Below are positions 1 through 8,364 of a stretch of DNA of 42,542 nucleotides, in pieces. Under the pieces are notes generated by a model. It was not told where the DNA came from. It saw nothing but the letters and a program-made list of their open reading frames with translations, and did not search any database. Origin of the DNA: a virus; the IMG/VR virus record IMGVR_UViG_3300033552_000020, positions 1 through 42,542 of that record, one strand, 5' to 3'. Numbering within the stretch: position 1 is the first letter of the stretch; the number at the start of each line of letters is the position of its first letter. Position numbers and translations under genes: made by a program.

Positions 1-290
1 CTATTAAAGTTCCCGTTGGTTACGTTGGGCTAGTGTTCAATAGAAGTTCACAAGGTAAAATACATGTTCAAATACCTCACTCCGTAGGGGTAATTGATAG
101 CCCTTATCGCGGTAACATTAAGGTATTATTAAAAAATAACGGAGAGAACCCTTACACAGTTTTAGCGTACGATACTAGAATTGCTCAATTAGTTATTATG
201 CCTATTATGTTGCCTGCTTTTATAGAATATGCGGGTAGTGATTGGGATGACACCGTTAGAGGTACAGGTGGTTTTGGAAGCACGGGATGA
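1..290 (+). CDS. dut: dUTP diphosphatase (dUTPase), 5' end outside window
   Basis: C-terminal part of a trimeric dUTPase, which hydrolyses dUTP to dUMP and diphosphate and keeps uracil out of phage DNA while feeding dTMP synthesis. The frame is open from base 3 to the stop at 288-290, so the start lies left of the window. Visible family motifs are the NRSS stretch, the substrate-pocket motif GVIDSPYRGN and the C-terminal glycine-rich RGTGGFGSTG that closes over the active site. The stop overlaps the start of the next small gene (ATGA at 287-290). With the reductase that follows, this forms a nucleotide-supply operon. Confidence 0.93.
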   Translation, partial: IKVPVGYVGLVFNRSSQGKIHVQIPHSVGVIDSPYRGNIKVLLKNNGENPYTVLAYDTRIAQLVIMPIMLPAFIEYAGSDWDDTVRGTGGFGSTG

Positions 291-463
291 ATCCCGAAGA
301 ACTAGCATGTTTTAATGCTATAAAAGTAATTGAAAATTATTTGAATCGCAATATTAAAGACTCTTCGACCTTTAATATAGTTATTCAGCACGTATCAGAA
401 CTAAAAACATTTCACAGTATGTCTGTGGGATATAGAGTCATTAAAGAAAGTAATAATGGATAA
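287..463 (+). CDS. 58-residue hypothetical protein between dut and the reductase gene
   Basis: Short gene starting at the ATG that overlaps the dUTPase stop (ATGA, 287-290) and ending 8 bases inside the following reductase gene. The product starts MNPEELACFNAIKVIENYLN, and no domain is recognised. The reading is supported by its tight packing: it exactly fills the gap between two certain genes, with coupled overlaps at both ends. The product looks soluble, with no membrane segment and a predicted helical N-terminal half. Function is unknown; by context it may be linked to nucleotide metabolism. Confidence 0.7.
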   Translation: MNPEELACFNAIKVIENYLNRNIKDSSTFNIVIQHVSELKTFHSMSVGYRVIKESNNG

Positions 464-2417
464 AGTAAGTACACGAGCGCAGGTTATTACACGACGCACA
501 TATAATAGACCACTTTCTGACGACGGAAAAGTATTTGAAACCTGGGAACAAACAGTAGCCCGAGTTATTGACCACCAACAGTGGCTATGGGAACGCTCCC
601 TGGGTCGTGAGTTAGTGGATGTTGAATTTGCAGAGCTCTACGATCTAGAAGACTTAATGCTTGAACGTAAAGTTTCAATGAGCGGTCGTAGCCTTTGGCT
701 GGGTGGTACAGAAGTTGCAAAAACTCGAGAAGCCAGTCAGTTTAATTGTAGTTTTACAAATGTAGAAACTATCTATGACACAGTTGACGTTTTATGGTTG
801 CTGCTTCAAGGATGTGGTGTAGGGTTTAAGCCTGTTGTTGGTACTTTAAATGGGTTTTCAAAGCCTATTAAAAATATTCGTGTAGTACACAGTACTAGAA
901 CCGAAAAAGGCGGTCTAGAAGGAAACCTAGAGACCTTTAAAGACGGCATATGGACAATTCAAGTAGGAGATTCAGCAGAAGCATGGGCTAAGTCTATTGG
1001 AAAACTTATGGCCGGTAAATACCCTGCCAAAGAACTTGTACTTGACTTTAGCCAACTGCGCCCTGCAGGAGAGCGGCTAAAAGGATACGGCTGGATTAGT
1101 TCAGGAGATGGGGCTATTAGTACGGCTTATGTGGCTATTGCTAAAATCCTTAACGGTCGTGCCGACAGCCTACTTACCCGAATGAACATCCTAGATATTG
1201 TTAATCATCTAGGAACTATTCTTAGTAGTCGTCGTTCAGCTGAAATCGCTCTTTTTGAGTACGGTCAGCCAGAGTGGGAAGAGTTTGCTGTTGCTAAGAA
1301 AGATTGGTGGCTACATAACAATTCGCAGCGTCAACAAAGCAACAATTCCTTAGTATTTAAAGAGAAGCCGGTATACGCAGACCTCAGAAGAGTATTTGAC
1401 CTTATGGAAGACGCAGGAGGTTCAGAGCCGGGATTTATTAATGCCGTTGAAGCGACTAGAAGAGCTCCTTGGTTCTCTGGTTGTAACCCCTGCGTGGAAA
1501 TCCTTCTTGGAAACAAATCCTTCTGTAACCTCACTGAAACAGATATTGGAAAATTCAAAGGAGACACAGCAGGTTTGCATGAGGCTATTAGGCTTGCCTC
1601 AAGAGCCAACTACCGTCAAACCTGTGTAAACTTAAAAGACGGTATTTTGCAAGAGTCTTGGCATTTAAACAACTACTTTCTACGTTTGTGTGGCGTAGGT
1701 CTTACAGGTATTGCTAAGCGTCCTGATATGGGCGGATATGACTACGAGTACCTTAAGCGTACGTCTACTTCAGCAGCAATCGGTATGGCTCAAGAGCTCG
1801 GACTTCCTAGCCCAAAAAACATTACTTGTGTAAAACCTTCTGGAACGTTATCAAAGATTATGGATACCACAGAAGGTATTCACAAGCCTTTAGGTAAGTA
1901 TATTTTCAATAATGTACAGTTTAGCAAGTATGACCCCGTTGTTGATAAGCTTAGACAAGCAAACTATAACGTAATTAATCACCCCACAGACGACAGTGGC
2001 GTCTTAGTAACCTTTCCTGTAAAGTGGGATGATGTACCATTTTCTAAAGTTAATGGTAAAGAAGTTAATTTAGACACTGCACTAGAGCAGCTAGAAAAGT
2101 ACAAGCTAATTCAAACTTCGTGGACTCAGCAAAACACTTCCGTAACTATCTCTTACTCATTAGATGAAGTAGAAGATATTATAAAGTGGTTGTTAAGTAA
2201 CTGGGATGTTTACGTAGGCGTAAGCTTCTTATACAGAACCGATCCTAGTATGACAGCTAAAGATTTAGGGTACCTGTACTTACCACAAGAAGTAGTTGAC
2301 GAAAGTACATATGAAGCGTATGTAAAAACCCTTGGTACAGTTGACTTAAACGATACCAATAGTTTTGATGAAATTGTTGGGGACGACTGCGCAACCGGCG
2401 CATGCCCTATTAAATGA
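456..2417 (+). CDS. nrdJ: Adenosylcobalamin-dependent ribonucleoside-triphosphate reductase, monomeric class II
   Basis: Reduces ribonucleotides to deoxyribonucleotides with a radical made from adenosylcobalamin. The 653 residues fit the short monomeric type known from Lactobacillus leichmannii. Key residues are visible with matching spacing: redox Cys98 (FNCS), the NPCVE motif at 344-348 with thiyl Cys346 and Glu348, redox Cys357 eleven residues later, and a C-terminal CATGAC pair (Cys645 and Cys650) for re-reduction by thioredoxin. In the Lactobacillus enzyme the same cysteines are 119, 408, 419, 731 and 736. No second subunit gene is seen or expected. The enzyme makes dNTP supply independent of oxygen but dependent on host B12. 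It is the last plus-strand gene before a bidirectional terminator. Confidence 0.93.
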   Translation: MDKVSTRAQVITRRTYNRPLSDDGKVFETWEQTVARVIDHQQWLWERSLGRELVDVEFAELYDLEDLMLERKVSMSGRSLWLGGTEVAKTREASQFNCSFTNVETIYDTVDVLWLLLQGCGVGFKPVVGTLNGFSKPIKNIRVVHSTRTEKGGLEGNLETFKDGIWTIQVGDSAEAWAKSIGKLMAGKYPAKELVLDFSQLRPAGERLKGYGWISSGDGAISTAYVAIAKILNGRADSLLTRMNILDIVNHLGTILSSRRSAEIALFEYGQPEWEEFAVAKKDWWLHNNSQRQQSNNSLVFKEKPVYADLRRVFDLMEDAGGSEPGFINAVEATRRAPWFSGCNPCVEILLGNKSFCNLTETDIGKFKGDTAGLHEAIRLASRANYRQTCVNLKDGILQESWHLNNYFLRLCGVGLTGIAKRPDMGGYDYEYLKRTSTSAAIGMAQELGLPSPKNITCVKPSGTLSKIMDTTEGIHKPLGKYIFNNVQFSKYDPVVDKLRQANYNVINHPTDDSGVLVTFPVKWDDVPFSKVNGKEVNLDTALEQLEKYKLIQTSWTQQNTSVTISYSLDEVEDIIKWLLSNWDVYVGVSFLYRTDPSMTAKDLGYLYLPQEVVDESTYEAYVKTLGTVDLNDTNSFDEIVGDDCATGACPIK

Positions 2418-2454
2418 AAAAAGCCCGTATAGATTAATCTATACGGGCTTTTTT
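2417..2454. terminator. Bidirectional intrinsic terminator between convergent genes
   Basis: Perfect palindrome: an A6 run, a 26-base self-complementary core GCCCGTATAGATT/AATCTATACGGGC, and a T6 run. It ends the plus-strand reductase transcript and, read the other way, the minus-strand transcript of the 65-residue gene. It marks the boundary between the left operon and the large minus-strand block. Confidence 0.95.
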
Positions 2455-2455
2455 A

Positions 2456-2653
2456 TTAGCTAGCTTTTGGGACCGGCTTTACAGGGGTAGCTGGCACTAC
2501 TGCTTCTTCTTTTTCAGTTTCACAGGTTAGTGTGTCGCCTACTAGAGCGTCTAGCTCGGGTACTTTTTTGTCGTAGCTAGTACCAGTTACGGTAACTACA
2601 AATGAACCTGCATTTACAGCAGTACCTGTGGTGCTTTTATATAAGAAACTCAT
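2456..2653 (-). CDS. 65-residue hypothetical protein with its own promoter
   Basis: Small protein starting MSFLYKSTTGTAVNAG, with a beta-rich, threonine and valine-rich first half and a proline, alanine and lysine tail (PATPVKPVPKAS). An AAAGGA ribosome site sits just before the ATG. It is the only gene of a short transcription unit bounded by the promoter at 2686-2714 and the terminator at 2417-2454, which suggests it is needed in amounts different from its neighbours. No family is recognised. A small virion or decoration protein would fit the composition, but that is a guess. Confidence 0.75.
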   Translation of the reverse strand: MSFLYKSTTGTAVNAGSFVVTVTGTSYDKKVPELDALVGDTLTCETEKEEAVVPATPVKPVPKAS

Positions 2654-2685
2654 TAATTGATCCTTTTTTTGTTAATGATGTAGTA

Positions 2686-2714
2686 ATTATACACCTTTAA
2701 ATAATCTTATACAA
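2686..2714 (-). promoter_or_regulatory. Sigma70-type promoter for the 65-residue gene
   Basis: On the minus strand, -35 TTGTAT (2709-2714), 17-bp spacer, -10 TATAAT (2686-2691). Transcription would begin near 2679, about 25 bases before the ATG at 2653. It lies directly downstream of the phoH terminator, the same terminator-then-promoter order seen elsewhere in the block. Confidence 0.8.
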
Positions 2715-2769
2715 GGGTAAATTTTTTGAGGTTAAAGAAAAAACCTACACTAAAAATAACAAAGAAAAA

Positions 2770-2803
2770 GCCACAGTAACACTAACGTTACTGTGGCTTT
2801 TTT
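2770..2803. terminator. Bidirectional intrinsic terminator after phoH
   Basis: An 11-bp perfect stem (GCCACAGTAAC / GTTACTGTGGC) with a 6-base loop and a T6 run on the plus side. Read on the minus strand, the stem is followed by TTTTTC. It ends the fibre-lysis-phoH transcript. Confidence 0.92.
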
Positions 2804-2805
2804 AA

Positions 2806-3540
2806 TTAGTTTCTATAGGCCATAATAATCTGTTTACACATTTTACTACGTACAATATCTTCATCTAAGAATTCGATTACTTCTATTCCTGAAATATGTC
2901 CTAAGCGATGCATAGCATCATCTAATCCAGAGTTTTCAATATCAGCTTGTTCTGTATCGCCTGATATGATCATCTTACAATTTTTGCCAATACGGCTAAG
3001 AAGCATTTTCATTTCTTCTTTTGTGCAGTTTTGGGCTTCGTCTACTAAAACAATGCAATTATCAAAGGTAGTACCTCGCAGAAACCCTAGTGGCGTGGGC
3101 TCGATATCTTTGCTTTTTAAGGCATAATCATAAAACCCTTTTCCCAGAGCCTTACTAAAAATAGCATCAAACGGTAGTAAGTAGGGGGCATACTTTTCTT
3201 CTAGTGTACCGGGTAGAAAGCCCAAGCCTCTGCCGGTTTCTACGTTAGGCCGGGTTAGAATAACTTTATTTACTCTACGGTGAAATAGTTCAGATGCAGC
3301 AAAACTTGCTGCAATAAACGTTTTACCGGTACCTGCTGACCCAACTCCAAACACAACATCATTGTGTTTAATAGCTTCTAAATATTCACCTTGAATAAAG
3401 TTTAGGGGTTCTACTTCTTTAAACGCATGATTAGTTTTAAATCCTGCATCTGATTTAGTAGTTTCTCTACGTGCTTGAGATTTTTCCGCTTGAGTAGGAA
3501 AACTACGGGCTTTTTTACCGCTGCCACTGCTTCTTGCCAT
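2806..3540 (-). CDS. phoH: PhoH-like ATPase
   Basis: PhoH family P-loop ATPase of 244 residues. Walker A is GSAGTGKT (67-74), Walker B is VLVDEAQN (about 164-171), and the family signatures LTRPNVETG, GFLPGT and SGDTEQ follow in order. The N-terminal 45 residues are basic and low in complexity. An AAGGAT site precedes the ATG. PhoH proteins are frequent in phages; bacterial relatives are tied to phosphate starvation and RNA handling, but the phage role is not settled. It is the last gene of the unit that carries lysis genes, which is an odd place for a metabolic gene. Confidence 0.92.
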   Translation of the reverse strand: MARSSGSGKKARSFPTQAEKSQARRETTKSDAGFKTNHAFKEVEPLNFIQGEYLEAIKHNDVVFGVGSAGTGKTFIAASFAASELFHRRVNKVILTRPNVETGRGLGFLPGTLEEKYAPYLLPFDAIFSKALGKGFYDYALKSKDIEPTPLGFLRGTTFDNCIVLVDEAQNCTKEEMKMLLSRIGKNCKMIISGDTEQADIENSGLDDAMHRLGHISGIEVIEFLDEDIVRSKMCKQIIMAYRN

Positions 3541-3554
3541 TGTGTATCCTTAAA

Positions 3555-3989
3555 TTATGCAAAAACTCTAGTACCTTTGTCATCTATAGTCAAAATTTGC
3601 TTACGGGGCGCTTTATTAGTAAAACTAATATGCACCCAGCTTTCAAACTCAAATATTAGTTGATCAAATTCTATATTGGAACACTTAATTTTTTCAACAA
3701 TTTGTCTTGGCGTACCAAACAATCGAGAAGTAAAGTCTACAGCTTCACCTACCATATGTTGACTTGTTTTTGAAGACCCTTTAAGTACTTTATTAAGTGC
3801 AGCAGAACGATATCCGCTGTTAATGTTAATAGGAGTACCTAATAGTTTTCTAACTAACTCCATTTGCATAGCTGTGTTAGTTAGATTTGTTAGGGCTTGC
3901 CCTGTAGGGACATTACTAATGTTATTACGAGAAGCCGTTTGACTAAACGTAAGCTCATCTAAGGAAAAGTTAGGGGATAATTGCGTCAT
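3555..3989 (-). CDS. Endolysin, peptidase M15 family (L,D- or D,D-peptidase)
   Basis: Zinc peptidase that cuts peptidoglycan peptide crosslinks to lyse the host. The M15 motifs are visible: SGYRS (58-62), the zinc ligands of the HxxxxxxD motif (His78, Asp85) and the C-terminal WVHIS with His120. The length of 144 residues is usual for a single-domain phage M15 enzyme. There is no signal peptide, so release would depend on the holin encoded just upstream. Its ATG overlaps the holin stop (TAATG), so the two are probably coupled in translation. Confidence 0.9.
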   Translation of the reverse strand: MTQLSPNFSLDELTFSQTASRNNISNVPTGQALTNLTNTAMQMELVRKLLGTPININSGYRSAALNKVLKGSSKTSQHMVGEAVDFTSRLFGTPRQIVEKIKCSNIEFDQLIFEFESWVHISFTNKAPRKQILTIDDKGTRVFA

Positions 3990-4195
3990 TATTCCTTCGT
4001 AGGTTGTTTTATTAATCTACCTAATACACCTGCCACTAATAGGGCTAGGGTCATCCAATGGACTACGTCTTTTGGAATGTTTACTTTTAAATCTTCCGGT
4101 ACATACATCCAAGCACCTTGTAGGGCACCTGCCATTGTCATAGCTTGGACGCTAAGCCATCTCCAGCTTTGTTTTGCATTCTCTACAAGAGTCAT
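3989..4195 (-). CDS. Holin, small inner-membrane protein
   Basis: 68 residues with two hydrophobic segments, near 17-31 (AMTMAGALQGAWMYV) and 48-61 (TLALLVAGVLGRLI), joined by a short charged loop. Size, two segments and position directly before the endolysin point to a holin, which permeabilises the inner membrane. The N-terminal pattern (ENAKQSWRWLSVQAM) matches a holin-type family common in phages, recalled from memory only. A GGAGGT ribosome site lies before the start, and the start overlaps the o-spanin stop (ATGA). Confidence 0.78.
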   Translation of the reverse strand: MTLVENAKQSWRWLSVQAMTMAGALQGAWMYVPEDLKVNIPKDVVHWMTLALLVAGVLGRLIKQPTKE

Positions 4196-4464
4196 TTAAT
4201 ACCTCCGAACTGTTTTAATAGCTTAATACTGTTAGTCTGTTTGTTACTGCATGCCGCATATAGTGTTGCAACATCAGAATAAGCTATTATAGCATCTTCA
4301 AAAGTACTTATTACTAAACCCTCTTTTAAAAGACTACAATACTCCAAAGCTTCTCTATCTAGTTTAACTGGTGAATTAGTATAAGTAACGGGGCCGGGGT
4401 CTTTTTTAAAAACTCCGCATCCAGATAAAAATAATGAAAGAATTATGATAGGGATAAACTTCAT
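4192..4464 (-). CDS. Outer-membrane spanin lipoprotein (Rz1-like)
   Basis: 90 residues with a lipoprotein signal: hydrophobic stretch IPIIILSLF, then lipobox LSGC with Cys16 as the lipidation site. Expected mature location is the inner face of the outer membrane. The gene overlaps the preceding i-spanin by four bases (ATGA) and is followed by holin and endolysin. The pair would fuse inner and outer membranes at the end of lysis. The gene follows its partner instead of being nested inside it. The mature part is not notably proline-rich, unlike lambda Rz1, so the assignment rests on the lipobox and context. Confidence 0.8.
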   Translation of the reverse strand: MKFIPIIILSLFLSGCGVFKKDPGPVTYTNSPVKLDREALEYCSLLKEGLVISTFEDAIIAYSDVATLYAACSNKQTNSIKLLKQFGGIK

Positions 4465-4850
4465 TTTTGAGTTTCCTTCATACTCTCATTAACACGTTTG
4501 TTTACCGCATCTATGGTATCCGAAAAAGTTTGTGATGGGGTACACTTACCGTCTTTTACAACAACAAGTGGAACACCTTTTACTTTATTAAGAATACTAT
4601 ACACACTAGAAGCTAATGCAGTATTTGAAGCCCTGCTCTCTGTAACTAAAGTGCTAGAGAGCTGCTCAATATCTTTTAGTTTAGTGTCTATTAGCTTTTG
4701 CTGGTTATCAATTACTAATTGATATTTAGTGGCAGCCTCGGTGTACCCAGCCTGGCGAATATTAGAGTATACAGAATAGCCGCCAGCAGTTATTGCAGCT
4801 GTCAGCAAGCCTATTCCTACCCATTTAATTAAAAAGGGTGATAATATCAT
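4461..4850 (-). CDS. Inner-membrane spanin (Rz-like)
   Basis: 129 residues with one N-terminal membrane segment (about 8-28, IKWVGIGLLTAAITAGGYSVY) followed by a helical, coiled-coil-like periplasmic region rich in K, Q, L and E up to about residue 75. This is the usual i-spanin architecture. An AGGA site precedes the ATG. It opens the four-gene lysis cassette (i-spanin, o-spanin, holin, endolysin). The signal is topology and context, since spanins diverge too far for motif calls. Confidence 0.78.
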   Translation of the reverse strand: MILSPFLIKWVGIGLLTAAITAGGYSVYSNIRQAGYTEAATKYQLVIDNQQKLIDTKLKDIEQLSSTLVTESRASNTALASSVYSILNKVKGVPLVVVKDGKCTPSQTFSDTIDAVNKRVNESMKETQK

Positions 4851-4887
4851 TTAAGTCCTAATTTAATAAGTATTTAAATTATCAGAT

Positions 4888-6021
4888 TTAATTGTCGTTT
4901 TCGACATAATCGCTGATAATATCCAAGCCGACTGCCAGAGCCGTCGCATTGTTTGTACGCCACGCCCTCTGATAGCTGAGGAGCGTAGTGTTAAGCGGCA
5001 GCTGCGTGCCTGCAGTAGCCGCCGTCAGGGTGCCACTTGCTGTAGCTCCAGTGTTCAGCCGAGTCACCGTATAGCCCACGTTGCCTGTGAACGGAGAGGC
5101 AAACAGCGCAAGCTCGTAAGCGTCAACGCTCAGAGTGTTGGCCGGAAAGTTAACACCCAAATCTATGGGTGGTTGCGCCGCGCTACCGCCAAAGTAAATT
5201 CTGAGGGTGGTATCAGCCGCGCCGTGTCCTATACCTATGCTGTTAAGCAAGGTTGAAGGCTCTACGTTAGTCTGCGCTGCTACGTTGCTGCTGACGCCGA
5301 TAAACATGCGCGCACCAGCTACGGCAGCAGCATCGCTGATTCCGAAGCGAACAATCTTATTGAAGCCGCCCAAGCCCGCACCGTTACCTATAGTGACTTG
5401 AGCTACACCCACACGAGCCTCTACAAAGCCAGCAGCGGTAGCCACTGACACGAGGCCCAACCGGCGCAGGCGGGTAAAGAAGTTGGTGGTCGCCACGTTA
5501 CGTGCGGTGGCAGTCCCAACCAGAGTCGGGGCGGTGTAACCAAAGACGCCGGGGAGAGCCGTCGAGTTGCCTTGGGGTCTCCAATGGCCTACAGCATTAC
5601 GAGCCAAGAAAGGCTGCACGGTGGAACCCGAGTTTGTCTCAGGTGCGCCGATAGCAGCCAGCATCATGCGACCTGCAATACTGCGACAAAAGATAAGAGC
5701 CTTGTTGGCAAGAGGTGCTGAAGGCGTTGCAATTATGGGTACAGAAATCTCACCCAAATCGGTAATCAATATCGGGCTGGTCTTGACAAGGTTTCCAGTC
5801 AAGTTGTCGAAGCGTGGCACTGCGTTAACGACAGAGGCCGCTGGACCAGTTACTCCCGCAGGCGCTGACCCAGCAGCATTCCAGCTAGCACCGTTCCAGC
5901 TTACGGGAGCGCCTAGCGTAGTGCTCCACACCATCACCCCTACAATTAAGGGATCGGGAGTAGTGGCCCCAGCTGCAATAGCTAGGGATGGAAGTGCTGA
6001 ATAATTTAGCTGTTTAGCCAT
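4888..6021 (-). CDS. Tail fibre or tail tip appendage protein, 377 residues
   Basis: Predicted virion appendage. The N-terminal part has the pattern seen in small tail-tip proteins (DPLIVGVMVWSTTLGAPVSWNGASWN), followed by a glycine, alanine and threonine-rich beta region to the end. It lies between a fibre gene and the lysis cassette, with an AAGG ribosome site before the ATG. Base composition is richer in G+C than its neighbours (about 55% in the line 5581-5640), which suggests recent exchange of a host-recognition domain. The exact partner is unknown. Confidence 0.65.
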   Translation of the reverse strand: MAKQLNYSALPSLAIAAGATTPDPLIVGVMVWSTTLGAPVSWNGASWNAAGSAPAGVTGPAASVVNAVPRFDNLTGNLVKTSPILITDLGEISVPIIATPSAPLANKALIFCRSIAGRMMLAAIGAPETNSGSTVQPFLARNAVGHWRPQGNSTALPGVFGYTAPTLVGTATARNVATTNFFTRLRRLGLVSVATAAGFVEARVGVAQVTIGNGAGLGGFNKIVRFGISDAAAVAGARMFIGVSSNVAAQTNVEPSTLLNSIGIGHGAADTTLRIYFGGSAAQPPIDLGVNFPANTLSVDAYELALFASPFTGNVGYTVTRLNTGATASGTLTAATAGTQLPLNTTLLSYQRAWRTNNATALAVGLDIISDYVENDN

Positions 6022-6024
6022 GTT

Positions 6025-7335
6025 TTAACCTTGTACTACAACCCTAAATGCACTAGCTATAACAGCTACTGCAAACCCCAACGTAATCTGATTTACAGTA
6101 TTACGTACTACATCGCAATCTACAGTAGCACCATCAGCTACTTCATACACTTGAACTGCGACATCCAAGGTGTTCAAATTGTGGCTAATAGCTACCGAAG
6201 TACCGGCACCGATTGGTGCAGCAAACTTGCGAACTACTACGCTAGTATCAATAGCAACTGCATCTGCCGTTACTAGTATACCTGCACCAGCACCTACATT
6301 AAAATCTGCACCAGTTAGTACTAGACCATTGCCTGCTGTGTATGCGGTAGATGCGCTAGTAAATACCACAGTAGCTGTAGAAGAACCAAGCGTGATTGCA
6401 GTATCGTTAGATAAGATTAGGAATCTATCCGCACTTGTACCTGCCTGGACTATCCAGTAAGAACCTAAGGATGCTTCAGCATCTGTATCCCAGTTCAACG
6501 TACGAGTCATAGCTGCTGCCGACCCGTTGAAAACGTAAGGACCGTTCTGTGTTGTAACAGTTTGTCCGTAAAGCCAGAACAATTCACCAACTGCAGCGGT
6601 CAGTCCGTCTATAGTCGTTCCAGGTGTAGTGATATTGACGTTTGTCGCTGTGGCTGCACGAACTGACCCTTTAATAACTGAGGTATTATTAGAAGAGGCA
6701 ATCGCCGCCGTTAGCTGTCCAAAATTTGCTGCATCACTAGCGGCTACGCCGTTTGCTACATTAATAATTTTTTGGTTGCTGACGTTAACAGATGTAATAG
6801 GTACTGCAAACTCATCAAGACGATATGCTTTTACCACTGCAGCTAGGTCACTAACGGTAGCAGCTACCTGGGTGCCTGTATGGTTAGCGCGAGCAAGTAA
6901 GACGGCATCCGAGCTGTTTGCAGTAGCGCTAGCGGCTATGCCATCTAGCTTGGTTTTGTCAGCGCCAGTCATAAAACCAGATGCACCTGCGGCTATAACA
7001 GCAGCGTGTGTGGTGCCGCCTGCACGTGTGCCGTGAGCCGTGTCGTCAAAGCGCGCTGCAGGCAGTAAACCGGAACCTAGATCGGCTGCAGAACCGCTGG
7101 TGGCTATAGCCGCAAGACCTGTAATACTGGCTACAGGCTGCGTACCTGTGTGATTACTACGAAGCGTAGGATCAATCCAGATCACAGCCCCGAAAAACTC
7201 AAGTCTGCCACTAGTCGTGTTGTAGTAAGTTTGACCCGGCAAAGGAGAAAGCGGAGCTGTTGCCAAGTTTTGAATAATGGCGTTTTGAAGCTCGTTTTTA
7301 GCTAGGTTTAAGTGGGAAAGAAATTTGCGGCTCAT
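6025..7335 (-). CDS. Tail fibre protein, 436 residues
   Basis: The N-terminus (LNLAKNELQNAIIQNLA, then PLPGQTYYNTTSGRLEFF) is a pattern common in phage fibre proteins. Residues about 80-145 carry the fibre-shaft motif TKLDGIAASATAN with LLARANHTGTQ, and the C-terminus is a small beta domain (SHNLNTLDVAVQVYEV). That end domain resembles the C-terminus of the neighbouring collagen-like protein. A GGAG site precedes the ATG. The LARANHTG motif recurs in the 1055-residue fibre, so these fibres share shaft modules. Confidence 0.75.
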   Translation of the reverse strand: MSRKFLSHLNLAKNELQNAIIQNLATAPLSPLPGQTYYNTTSGRLEFFGAVIWIDPTLRSNHTGTQPVASITGLAAIATSGSAADLGSGLLPAARFDDTAHGTRAGGTTHAAVIAAGASGFMTGADKTKLDGIAASATANSSDAVLLARANHTGTQVAATVSDLAAVVKAYRLDEFAVPITSVNVSNQKIINVANGVAASDAANFGQLTAAIASSNNTSVIKGSVRAATATNVNITTPGTTIDGLTAAVGELFWLYGQTVTTQNGPYVFNGSAAAMTRTLNWDTDAEASLGSYWIVQAGTSADRFLILSNDTAITLGSSTATVVFTSASTAYTAGNGLVLTGADFNVGAGAGILVTADAVAIDTSVVVRKFAAPIGAGTSVAISHNLNTLDVAVQVYEVADGATVDCDVVRNTVNQITLGFAVAVIASAFRVVVQG

Positions 7336-7353
7336 AATGTACTCCGATAAGAA

Positions 7354-7803
7354 TTAGTTTAAGTAAGCGTTACCGGTAAAAGCGGCAGAAAAAATAACAC
7401 GCAAGCTATTATTGTCGAGGTACTTAACTTCCCCCTCCACCTCTTCGCCTGCGCTATCCACTACAGTAACTGAAGGAAATTTTGCAAGGTTGTGAATAAT
7501 CAACCAGTTTAGCGAAGCAGGACCTTGTGCGTACTGATAGCTTAAATCTACTCCCAAACCCGGAGTACCTTGTATTCCTTGTGCTCCGGTAAGTCCAGTA
7601 AGTCCAGTACTTCCGGTAAGCCCAATACTACCCGTATTTCCGGTAGGGCCAACACTTCCGTTAGGTCCGGGTATTCCTGGAGGCCCCTGTTCATAAAGCT
7701 CCATTAATTCGGTAGTGCCCGTATCTAGTAATATAACTTCTAATAGAGAGGTTTCTAGTACTAGATGTTCAATATCTGCTACTAAGAGTATTTCGTTAGA
7801 CAT
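7354..7803 (-). CDS. Collagen-like tail fibre protein
   Basis: 149 residues in three parts: an acidic N-terminal region likely to attach to the tail, fourteen uninterrupted Gly-X-Y triplets at about 40-81, and a C-terminal beta domain ([18 protein letters not shown]). Collagen-like repeats form trimeric rods in phage fibres. Proline is mostly in the first triplets and threonine dominates later, as in phage collagens that lack hydroxyproline. Overlaps the upstream gene by 8 bases. The C-terminal domain matches in pattern the end of the next gene (6025-7335), which suggests a shared trimer-capping fold. Confidence 0.82.
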   Translation of the reverse strand: MSNEILLVADIEHLVLETSLLEVILLDTGTTELMELYEQGPPGIPGPNGSVGPTGNTGSIGLTGSTGLTGLTGAQGIQGTPGLGVDLSYQYAQGPASLNWLIIHNLAKFPSVTVVDSAGEEVEGEVKYLDNNSLRVIFSAAFTGNAYLN

Positions 7804-8155
7804 TTGTTACTTGGGGGGATATAACTATATTACCTGCAATTTTACGTTTTACCGTAGCATCAGGGAAAATAATTTTTAAGTCGTATACGCCGGTAGTCCA
7901 GGTAATTAAGGAGGTTGCAGCAGCCGTAAGTTTACAGAATTCAATAGACCCACTAGTACCCCCTAGTACAATGCCGCCGTTTTCAGTAGTTAGTTCTAAT
8001 AACACAGTAGTAGAACCTACTTTATCTTTAACGCGCATTTTGGCGGTACAGCCAGTAAGATTAACAGGAACTGCTGGAGTTCCTGATTTCCATACCGCTT
8101 TTTTAGAGTAAGTAGCACCTTGGTCTATTTTTAGATTTAAATTAAATGTAGACAT
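7796..8155 (-). CDS. Conserved tail protein, 119 residues
   Basis: The N-terminal pattern [20 protein letters not shown] followed by [28 protein letters not shown] and VYDLKI matches a family of small beta-sandwich proteins often found next to collagen-like fibre genes in phages, recalled from memory only. It probably links fibre to tail or acts as a fibre base. Its ATG shares a base with the upstream gene stop region (8155), giving tight coupling. No catalytic motif is visible. Confidence 0.7.
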   Translation of the reverse strand: MSTFNLNLKIDQGATYSKKAVWKSGTPAVPVNLTGCTAKMRVKDKVGSTTVLLELTTENGGIVLGGTSGSIEFCKLTAAATSLITWTTGVYDLKIIFPDATVKRKIAGNIVISPQVTNV

Positions 8156-8364
8156 TACTCATCTCCATAAGTCAAAGAGTGTCTATTTTTCCATATTTGA
8201 GAAAAACAAACAGAGTTAGCAGCAAATGATACCGTTTCTATTCCGTTAATATCTATTAGTATTCTACGGATTCTCCACGCGGCGGAGGCTTCACCGGTAT
8301 TTACAGGAGCTTCGCCTCGGTATATTAAGTATTGGGATACTAGATCAATTCGTTTTGAGTGCAT
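8155..8364 (-). CDS. 69-residue conserved tail-region protein
   Basis: Basic small protein starting MHSKRIDLVSQYLIYRGEAP with a core WRIRRILIDINGIETVSFAANSVCFSQIW, which reads like a short beta-sheet protein of the kind found beside the 119-residue family in other phages. A GGAGGT ribosome site lies before the ATG. It overlaps the upstream gene by 20 bases and abuts the downstream one. Function unknown; likely fibre base or assembly. Confidence 0.68.
   Translation of the reverse strand: MHSKRIDLVSQYLIYRGEAPVNTGEASAAWRIRRILIDINGIETVSFAANSVCFSQIWKNRHSLTYGDE

Noticed and set aside
5567-6004. Plus-strand frame of 145 residues opposite the 377-residue tail protein
   Set aside because: Antisense shadow without a ribosome site; the minus-strand gene fits the operon direction and has proper start signals.
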